Source of the DNA: Paraeggerthella hongkongensis
GTDB taxonomy: Bacteria; Actinomycetota; Coriobacteriia; Coriobacteriales; Eggerthellaceae
Reading direction: 5' to 3'
Assembly: GCF_003340345.1 (NCBI RefSeq)
Contig: NZ_PPTQ01000001.1
Span: 227,045 to 291,044 of the forward strand
Length of the DNA: 64,000 nucleotides
Shown: in pieces, positions 58,345 to 64,000 of the stretch
How positions within the stretch are numbered: position 1 is the first letter of the stretch
Layout: the number at the start of each line of letters is the position of its first letter
Program-made: the position numbers and the translations under genes
Notes under the pieces: model-generated
What the model was told of the DNA's origin: nothing
Databases searched by the model: none
The model's input: only the letters and a program-made list of their open reading frames with translations

Positions 58345-60216
58345 TCATTTGCGCAAGTCATATAGTTGAGAATTATACAACTCTGCGTAGAAACCGCCAA
58401 GTTCCAGCAATTCATCGTGCGACCCCTGCTCCACGATATCGCCGTCGCGTATGACCAAGATGAGGTCGGCGCGCTTGATGGTGGACAGCCGATGCGCGAT
58501 CACGAACGAGGTGCGCCCGCGCATGAGGTTGTCCATGGCCTTCTGGATGCGCTCCTCGGTACGCGTATCGACGCTCGAGGTGGCTTCGTCCAAGATGAGC
58601 ATGCGCCGGTCGGCCAAGATGGCACGCGCGATGGTCAGAAGCTGGCGCTGGCCTTGGCTGATGTTGCTGGCGTCCTCGTTGATCTCGGTATCGTAGCCCT
58701 GGGGAAGCGTCTGGACGAAATGGTGAACGTACGCAGCCTTCGCCGCCGCCTCCACCTCTTCGTCGGTCGCGTCCAGGTTGCCGTAGCGGATGTTCTCGCG
58801 AATCGTCCCGTTGAACAGCCACGTATCCTGCAGCACCATCCCGAACAAGCTGCGCACGTCGTCGCGCGCGAAGTCGCGAACGTCCACGCCGCCGATCCGT
58901 ATCGCGCCGCCCTGAACGTCGTAGAACCGCATGAGAAGCTTCACCATGGTGGTCTTGCCCGCACCCGTAGGCCCTACCAGCGCGACGGTCTGCCCCGGAG
59001 CGACCTCGGCCGAAAAGTCCTTGATGACCGGGTTCTGGGCATCGTAGCCGAAGCGCACGTGATCGAACGACACGCGGCACTCGACGTCGGCCGTGCGCGC
59101 GGACACGTGCTCGGGCTCTTCCTCAGGCTGCTCCAGGAACCGGAAGATGCGCTCTCCCGCCGCCGCCATCTGCTGCAGCACGTTGGACACCTGCGTCAGC
59201 TGCGTGATGGGCTGCGTGAAGTTCTTGACGTACTGGATGAACGCCTGGATGTCGCCCACCGTGATAACCCCTTGCACGGCCAGAAAGCTGCCGGCCACGG
59301 CCACGGCCACGTAACCCAGGTTTCCCACGAAGTTCATGATGGGCTGCATAAGGCCGCTGATGAACTGCGATTTCCACGCCGACGCATACAGCCGCCCGTT
59401 CGTCTTGTTGAAGCTTTCGAGCGCGCCTTGCTCGCGGTTGAACGCCTTCACGATGGCGTGCCCCGAGAACGTCTCCTCCACCAAGCCGTTGATCTCGCCT
59501 AACGTGTTCTGCTGAGCCACGAAGTACTTCTGCGAACGCTTCACCACAACCAGAATGAGCACTACCGACACGGGAAGGATGAGCACCGTGATCAGCGTCA
59601 TAAGCGGGTTGATGCTGAGCATCATGACCAGCACGCCGATGATGGTCGTCACGGACGTGATGAGCTGGGTCACGCCCTGGTTCAGGCTCTGCCCCAGCGT
59701 GTCCACGTCGTTCGTGATGCGCGAAAGCGTATCGCCGACCCGCGTGCGCTCGAAGTACCCCATGGGCATGCGATCGATCTTTTCGGCGATAGCCCGGCGA
59801 AGCTGGTAACACGTACGCTGCGAGATCGAGCTCATCATCCAACCTTGGACGAACGAGCACGCTGCCGACAGCAGGTACAGGCCCAGCGTGAACGCCAAGA
59901 TGCGCGCGATGGCGTCGAAATCGATCCCGCCCGAACCGTCGATCTTGGCGACGATGCCGTTGAACAGCTCGGTCGTCGCAGTGGAGAGCACTTTCGGCCC
60001 CACGATATTGAAGACGGTCGATCCGATGGCGAACACGACCACCACCACGAGCGCCGCCTTGAAACGCCCCATGAACGAGACGAGCTTGCCAAGCGTGCCC
60101 TTGAAATCCTTGGGCTTCTCGCCGGGCATCATGCGCCCCGCGGGCCCGTGACCGCCGAAGGGGCCACGGCGCGGCGCCTCGGCCTGCTGCCGGTCGGAAG
60201 GCTTCCGTTCGCTCAT
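58345..60216 (-). CDS. ABC multidrug exporter half-transporter, 3' end supplied by the prophage
   Basis: The 623-residue protein has six membrane helices and a full ATPase: Walker A ALVGPTGAGKTTMVK near 413, signature NISQGQRQLL, Walker B MLILDEATSSVDTRTE. It belongs to the heterodimeric LmrA/BmrCD type. The last codons read ELYNSQLYDLRK; the prophage enters after YNSQ. Without the prophage the frame would run ELYNSQFVACNDGSEG. The start overlaps the partner gene by four bases. Confidence 0.93.
   Translation of the reverse strand: MSERKPSDRQQAEAPRRGPFGGHGPAGRMMPGEKPKDFKGTLGKLVSFMGRFKAALVVVVVFAIGSTVFNIVGPKVLSTATTELFNGIVAKIDGSGGIDFDAIARILAFTLGLYLLSAACSFVQGWMMSSISQRTCYQLRRAIAEKIDRMPMGYFERTRVGDTLSRITNDVDTLGQSLNQGVTQLITSVTTIIGVLVMMLSINPLMTLITVLILPVSVVLILVVVKRSQKYFVAQQNTLGEINGLVEETFSGHAIVKAFNREQGALESFNKTNGRLYASAWKSQFISGLMQPIMNFVGNLGYVAVAVAGSFLAVQGVITVGDIQAFIQYVKNFTQPITQLTQVSNVLQQMAAAGERIFRFLEQPEEEPEHVSARTADVECRVSFDHVRFGYDAQNPVIKDFSAEVAPGQTVALVGPTGAGKTTMVKLLMRFYDVQGGAIRIGGVDVRDFARDDVRSLFGMVLQDTWLFNGTIRENIRYGNLDATDEEVEAAAKAAYVHHFVQTLPQGYDTEINEDASNISQGQRQLLTIARAILADRRMLILDEATSSVDTRTEERIQKAMDNLMRGRTSFVIAHRLSTIKRADLILVIRDGDIVEQGSHDELLELGGFYAELYNSQLYDLRK
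58366..58372. other. attR core
   Basis: The second copy of TTGAGAA, directly oriented with 24876-24882, in the 3' end of the ABC exporter gene. The phage side carries TATAGTTGAGAATTATACAA and the host side continues into the exporter codons. Confidence 0.7.
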
Positions 60217-62375
60217 GCGGCATCACCTCCGTTCAGTTCCGCTTCGGAAAGCTGCGACATCGCGATCTCCCGGTACTCCTCGCAAGACTCCATCAACTGC
60301 TCGTGCGTGCCCTTGCCTACCACGCGGCCTTCGTCGAGCACCACGATCAAATCGGCGTTCAAAACCGTCGAAATGCGCTGCGCCACGATGACCACCGTCT
60401 TGTCGGACAGGCGCGCCGCCAGCTCGCGACGCAAAGCGGCGTCGGTTTTGTAGTCGAGCGCCGAGAAGCTGTCGTCGAACAGGTAGGCGCGCGCATCGGT
60501 TGCCAAGGCGCGGGCGATGGCCAGGCGCTGTCGCTGCCCGCCCGACACGTTCGTTCCGCCCTGCGAAACGCGGGCGTCCAACCCTTCCTCTTTGGAGGCG
60601 ACGAATTCGCCGGCTTGGGCGATGAAGGCAGCCGTCTCGATGCGCTCGAGGGGCATATCCTCGTTGCCGTACGCGATGTTCGAACCGATAGTGCCGCTGA
60701 ACAGGAACGACTCCTGAGGAACGTAGCCCAACTGAGCACGCAGGCAGTGCTGGCTCACGTGGCGCACGTCAACGCCGTCCACCGTAACGGATCCGCAGGT
60801 CACATCGTAAAAGCGCTCGATCAGCTTGATAATCGTGGACTTGCCCGATCCCGTGGAGCCTATGATGGCCGTGGTCTTGCCCGGCTCGGCCACGAAATCG
60901 ACGTGCTCGAGCACGCATTCCTTGGAGTCGCCGTACTTGAAGCTCACGTCGTTGAATGCGATGGCCGCCCCGCCGGTACGCGCGGCCAGACGCTGGTCGC
61001 AGGCTTCGTCGGCGGGAGGGTCGCACACGGTCGGACGCGCATCGAGCACTTCGTTGATGCGCTGCGCGGCTACGTCGGCGCGCGGAAGCATGATGGATAT
61101 CATGCCGATCATGAGAAAGCCCATGATGATGACCATCGAATAGGTGATGAACGCGATCAGGTCGCCGGTTTGAATGGCGCCCGTATCGATGTAGCTGCCG
61201 CCCACCCATACGATCAGCACCGACACTACGTTCATGATCAGCATCATCAACGGCATCATGAACGTCATGACGCGGTTCGTGAACAGCTGGGTCTTCATCA
61301 GGTGCGTGCTAGCCTTGTCGAAGCGGGCTTCTTCGTACTCCTGGCGGTCGAACGCGCGAATGACGGGCAGCCCCGTGAGCATCTCGCGCGACACCAGGTT
61401 CACGCGATCGACAAGCGTCTGCATGATGCGGAACTTGGGCAGCGCCACGCGCATGAGCACCATGATGACCGCGAAGATGACCGCCACGGCCGCAACGATG
61501 ATCCAGCTCATCGACAGGCTGGTGCGCGAGATCATGATGATGCCGCCTATAGCCAGGATGGGAGCGTACAGCACCATGCGGAGCAGCATGACGATCACCA
61601 TCTGCACCAGCTGGACGTCGTTGGTCCCGCGGGTGATGAGCGACGCGGCCGAAAAGCTTTGCACTTCGGCGTCCGAGAAGCCGACCACCTGGCGAAACAG
61701 CCGGGAGCGCAAGCCCGCAGCCACCTTCGCGGCCGTGCGAGAGGCGATGAAGCCCACGCACACGGCGGCGACCATGCCCACGGCAGCAAGGCCCAGCATC
61801 AGCAGGCCCACGCGAACAAGATAGCCCATCTGCATGTCGGACAGGTTGTAGCCAAGGCTTTCGTATTCGGCTTTCGCGGCGGCGATGGCCTGCTGCTCGA
61901 CGATGGCCTGGCCCTTGTCCCCTATCTGCTGTTCGGCTTGATCGCGCAGCGAAAGAACCTGGTCCTTCGTGACGACCCCCTCCCGATAGGCCTGCAGAGC
62001 CTGATCGAGATCGAAGTCGGGGATCTTGTCGGCGTAGTGGGCGATCACAAGCGGAACGGACACCATCTTGTCGAGTGCGTCGATCTCCTTGCGCCCCTGG
62101 TCGTTGAGTTTGTACGTGCCCTGCTCCGTCTGGTCGTAGGCAGCGCGGAACACTTGCTCGTCGTTTTCAGGCAACAGCATGGCTACGGCATCATGGTTCT
62201 TCGCGGTCATCTCCTCGGTCGCCGCATGCTCCACGCCCGACTGCTGGATGCCCACGTCCACGATCTGCGACGTGTAGTTCGGCAGGGCCAGATCGGTGGC
62301 CGCCTGGACGACAAGCAGGCACACGATGAGCGCCACCGCGAGTTTGCAGTTTTTCAGATAGCGAATTATGCGCAC
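60213..62375 (-). CDS. ABC multidrug exporter half-transporter, partner
   Basis: The 720-residue protein starts GTG 62375, overlapping the MarR stop by ten bases. An insertion of about 150 residues between the first two membrane helices is predicted outside the membrane (residues 30-180, with AEYESLGYNLSDMQMGYLV at its end). The ATPase has IIGSTGSGKSTIIK near 503, VSGGQRQRLAIARALAT and YLFDDSFSALDYKTD. It should pair with the half-transporter downstream. Confidence 0.93.
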   Translation of the reverse strand: MRIIRYLKNCKLAVALIVCLLVVQAATDLALPNYTSQIVDVGIQQSGVEHAATEEMTAKNHDAVAMLLPENDEQVFRAAYDQTEQGTYKLNDQGRKEIDALDKMVSVPLVIAHYADKIPDFDLDQALQAYREGVVTKDQVLSLRDQAEQQIGDKGQAIVEQQAIAAAKAEYESLGYNLSDMQMGYLVRVGLLMLGLAAVGMVAAVCVGFIASRTAAKVAAGLRSRLFRQVVGFSDAEVQSFSAASLITRGTNDVQLVQMVIVMLLRMVLYAPILAIGGIIMISRTSLSMSWIIVAAVAVIFAVIMVLMRVALPKFRIMQTLVDRVNLVSREMLTGLPVIRAFDRQEYEEARFDKASTHLMKTQLFTNRVMTFMMPLMMLIMNVVSVLIVWVGGSYIDTGAIQTGDLIAFITYSMVIIMGFLMIGMISIMLPRADVAAQRINEVLDARPTVCDPPADEACDQRLAARTGGAAIAFNDVSFKYGDSKECVLEHVDFVAEPGKTTAIIGSTGSGKSTIIKLIERFYDVTCGSVTVDGVDVRHVSQHCLRAQLGYVPQESFLFSGTIGSNIAYGNEDMPLERIETAAFIAQAGEFVASKEEGLDARVSQGGTNVSGGQRQRLAIARALATDARAYLFDDSFSALDYKTDAALRRELAARLSDKTVVIVAQRISTVLNADLIVVLDEGRVVGKGTHEQLMESCEEYREIAMSQLSEAELNGGDAA

Positions 62376-62917
62376 GAAACGTCGCCGCCTTTCGCATCGG
62401 CAGGATGGTCCTCCCGCGCGTCATCGCAGAAAGGGCGGGATGCGCATCCCTCGCATGCCGACGCAGCTTCCAAGCCGCTGTGCTGCTCGCGGAACTCCGC
62501 CATCTTGCCCAGGATGCGCACCAGATGGCGCATGTCCTCTTCACCGACATGGGCTATGGCCCGGTCGATGTACTCGTCGCGAAGGCGCCTTCCCTCTTGC
62601 GCGAGGCGCTCCCCGTCCTGTGTGAGGCTGACGGTGACGCCCCGATAATCCCCGCCCAGACGGCGGCGCTCTATAAGGTTCTTGTCCTCAAGCGATCGAA
62701 GCGTCTGCGACAGCGCGCTGGGCGTCGTCCGCACGAACTCGGCCACGCGATTCGGCCGCGCCTCTCCGTGGCGGCGAACCATCTCGTCTACAGCCATGAT
62801 CGTGCGCGCTTCCGAGGGCGTCATGCCATCGGGGGTCGGCGGCGTGAAGCTGCCGTGCCGCATGCGTCCCATAAGCTCGAAAAGCTCGCTTCTGATCTGT
62901 CCGAACGAATCAGGCAT
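62366..62917 (-). CDS. MarR-family regulator of the exporter operon
   Basis: ATG 62917 after AGAGGAACGAT gives 183 residues. A winged helix is clear: TPSEARTIMAVDEMVRRHGE, RVAEFVRTTPSALSQTLRSL, and ERRRLGGDYRGVTVSLTQDG. The C-terminal tail has CEGCASRPFC, a possible metal or redox site. It is first in the three-gene operon and its upstream region carries two palindromes. Confidence 0.9.
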   Translation of the reverse strand: MPDSFGQIRSELFELMGRMRHGSFTPPTPDGMTPSEARTIMAVDEMVRRHGEARPNRVAEFVRTTPSALSQTLRSLEDKNLIERRRLGGDYRGVTVSLTQDGERLAQEGRRLRDEYIDRAIAHVGEEDMRHLVRILGKMAEFREQHSGLEAASACEGCASRPFCDDAREDHPADAKGGDVSCA

Positions 62918-62984
62918 ATCGTTCCTCTCATGCTGGGGAAGATTCCGCGCAACGTAGGCGGCGCACCTTCCCATACCCCTGTAA

Positions 62985-63014
62985 TTTAGCTGCTAAACTT
63001 TAACACGAGTTAAA
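62985..63014 (-). promoter_or_regulatory. Two adjacent palindromes upstream of the MarR gene
   Basis: TTTAGCTGCTAAA (62985-62997) is a perfect palindrome and TTTAACACGAGTTAAA (62999-63014) has perfect 6-base arms. Both are 68-97 bases upstream of the start, the spacing of MarR operators over a promoter. Confidence 0.65.
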
Positions 63015-63458
63015 TACTGCGTACCGAAATGTTTATTTGAACACAGAACCTGCATGCACCGCGAACGGGGCATGAGGACGGCGGCTAGCTGCGGGCTGCC
63101 GCACGCGCCTTGATCGCCCCGGGATCGCGGAGTGCGACTTTGGCGCGAGCACCTGTCCGCCCCTTGGTTGCAGAGCGCGGCCTCGCGGACGCCTCGGTCG
63201 CCTCCTGGTTGCAGAGCGCGGCCTCGCGGGACGCCCCGTCCGCCCCGCGATTGCACGGCCGTGCAATCGTGCGAGTCCCCACGGGGCCGCAAAATCGCAC
63301 GGGTGCTTCGCCCACCGCTGAGAACCGTCCGCCCCGTTCCGCACGAGAACCCTCCCTTCCCCCTCGCACGCGGGAACACACGAGAATCAAAAGTTTTTGA
63401 AATTAGGTATTGCGCGATTGGAAAACACCCGGTAGAATAATCCGCGCTGCTGAAGCAA
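63015..63458. other. GC-rich intergenic stretch with a tandem repeat
   Basis: A 444-base gap between MarR and tRNA-Asp. A 23-base sequence (beginning GGTTGCAGAGCGCGGCCTCG) occurs at 63166-63188 and 63207-63229, period 41. Several frames are open through it on both strands, but none has a ribosome binding site or protein-like content. A tRNA promoter must lie near 63430. Confidence 0.55.
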
Positions 63459-63535
<77 letters not shown>

Positions 63536-63555
63536 TTTACTTCACTGCCGCACCT

Positions 63556-63632
<77 letters not shown>

Positions 63633-63643
63633 TTTACTTGCAG

Positions 63644-63667
63644 AAGCCCGCTTACGCGGGCTTTTTT
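63644..63667 (+). terminator. Terminator of the tRNA-Asp pair
   Basis: AAGCCCGCTTACGCGGGCTT is followed by TTTT; 6-bp GC stem with TTAC loop and a T-tract, 11 bases after the second CCA. Confidence 0.92.
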
Positions 63668-63686
63668 GCTGTCTGGTCCCCCGCTC

Positions 63687-63828
63687 TGTCAAAACGAACG
63701 AGTTTTGCGGCGATTTTCGACCCCTTGCAGGCGAAGCGCTCGAGCACGTATTTCATCGTACCAGGTCAGACGATCGACCTTAGCCTTTATCCTGATTCAA
63801 GGACCAGCAAAACTCGTTCGTTTTGACA
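63687..63828. repeat. 142-bp dispersed element with terminal inverted repeats, copy 2
   Basis: Left end TGTCAAAACGAACGAGTTTT plus GC (63687-63708) is a perfect inverted match of the right end (63807-63828). Length and orientation equal the copy at 8561-8702. This copy is the better preserved. It lies directly behind the tRNA terminator and encodes no protein. Confidence 0.8.
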
Positions 63829-63873
63829 GAACCGAAAGCCATCCATCGCGCCAACAGCGCTCGAAACCAGGCA

Positions 63874-64000
63874 ATCGAGTAGGAGGCGCGTCATTAGTTG
63901 ACGCGCCGTCCTCTCACACCACCGTGCGTACCGTTCGGTACACGGCGGTTCCGTTAACGCGCATGCACTTGCCCGTAGTAGTCCGAGAAGAACAGATAGC
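63874..64000 (-). mobile_element. Probable 3' end of a group II intron (domain V and VI)
   Basis: On the minus strand ACCGCCGTGTACC-GAAC-GGTACGCACGGTGGT (63918-63949 region) forms a 34-base hairpin with a two-base bulge, as in domain V. After a short joint, GGCGCGTC...GACGCGCC (63885-63907) with an unpaired A-rich loop (AACTAATG) fits domain VI, and the segment ends CTCCTACTCGAT. The intron body and its reverse transcriptase would lie outside the right edge. Confidence 0.6.

Larger units (their letters stand above)
24876..58372. mobile_element. Integrated siphovirus-type prophage, about 33.5 kb
   Basis: Between the two TTGAGAA cores lie a full set of packaging, head, tail and lysis genes on the minus strand, early replication genes (DnaC-like, SSB, DUF6291-type), and at the right end a repressor and a tyrosine recombinase pointing at attR. 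No structural gene appears broken, so the prophage may be intact. It contains a second recombinase and repressor at 50279-52035 and a cargo cassette at 43852-46191. Confidence 0.9.

Noticed and set aside
60303..62648. 781-codon open frame antisense to the ABC half-transporter
   Set aside because: Shadow of the sense gene, with His/Asp/Arg-rich composition.
63110..63440. Several overlapping frames between MarR and tRNA-Asp
   Set aside because: No ribosome binding sites, no conserved features; open because of GC and a tandem repeat.

Overview
The window is high-GC DNA in which many genes begin with GTG or TTG behind strong GGAGG-type ribosome binding sites. The host genes suit a strict or facultative anaerobe: a Tat-exported [NiFe] uptake hydrogenase with its own maturation protease, an aldo/keto reductase ending in a ferredoxin-like domain, a second ferredoxin-type protein, flavodoxin-type proteins, and an adenine glycosylase that has lost its iron-sulphur cysteines. 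Together these suggest an Actinomycetota of the Coriobacteriia, probably Eggerthellaceae. That placement is inferred from gene content and style; no database search was possible.

Host region, left (1-24.8 kb). In order: a ferredoxin-type protein cut by the window edge; a proline/glutamine-rich membrane-anchored protein; a hotdog thioesterase; a renal-dipeptidase-like peptidase; the stump of a DUF1697 gene; an EamA exporter overlapping mfd; nth; an aldo/keto reductase; a second thioesterase; a flavodoxin/TetR pair behind a large operator palindrome; a DUF488 protein; a hydrogenase maturation protease with a small membrane protein; an FMN reductase; the hydrogenase operon (small subunit, large subunit, cytochrome b); pheA; mntP behind a yybP-ykoY Mn2+ riboswitch and terminator; and an operon of a Walker-A-less AAA+ protein, an Rrf2 regulator and a cluster-less MutY. 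A HAD phosphatase lies next to the prophage.

Prophage (24,876-58,372, about 33.5 kb). A siphovirus-type prophage sits in the 3' end of an ABC exporter gene. The 7-bp core TTGAGAA is present at both junctions. Rejoining the host halves at this core restores an exporter C-terminus ending YNSQF plus nine residues, whereas the lysogen encodes YNSQLYDLRK. The left two thirds (minus strand) reads, from transcription start to end: small and large terminase, portal, MuF-type head protein, scaffold, capsid, connectors, tail terminator, tail tube, tail chaperone with an A AAA AAC frameshift site, tape measure, Dit, fibre proteins with collagen-like modules, an XkdX-like peptide, holin and amidase endolysin. 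A cargo cassette (CPBP protease, amphipathic repeat protein, DUF389 membrane protein) lies between the structural and early genes.

The right part of the prophage is unusual. It carries two separate immunity/integration modules, each with its own repressor, its own palindromic operators and its own tyrosine recombinase. Between them are two convergent, 3'-overlapping genes with hydrophobic C-termini, whose 5' sides carry a perfect 23-bp inverted repeat. This is the least explained segment of the window.

Host region, right (58.3-64 kb). A MarR regulator and two ABC half-exporters form one overlapping operon, which the prophage has probably cut off from the HAD gene. Two identical tRNA-Asp genes follow, then a 142-bp element with terminal inverted repeats that has a second copy upstream of mfd. 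At the edge, domain V/VI-like hairpins suggest the 3' end of a group II intron.
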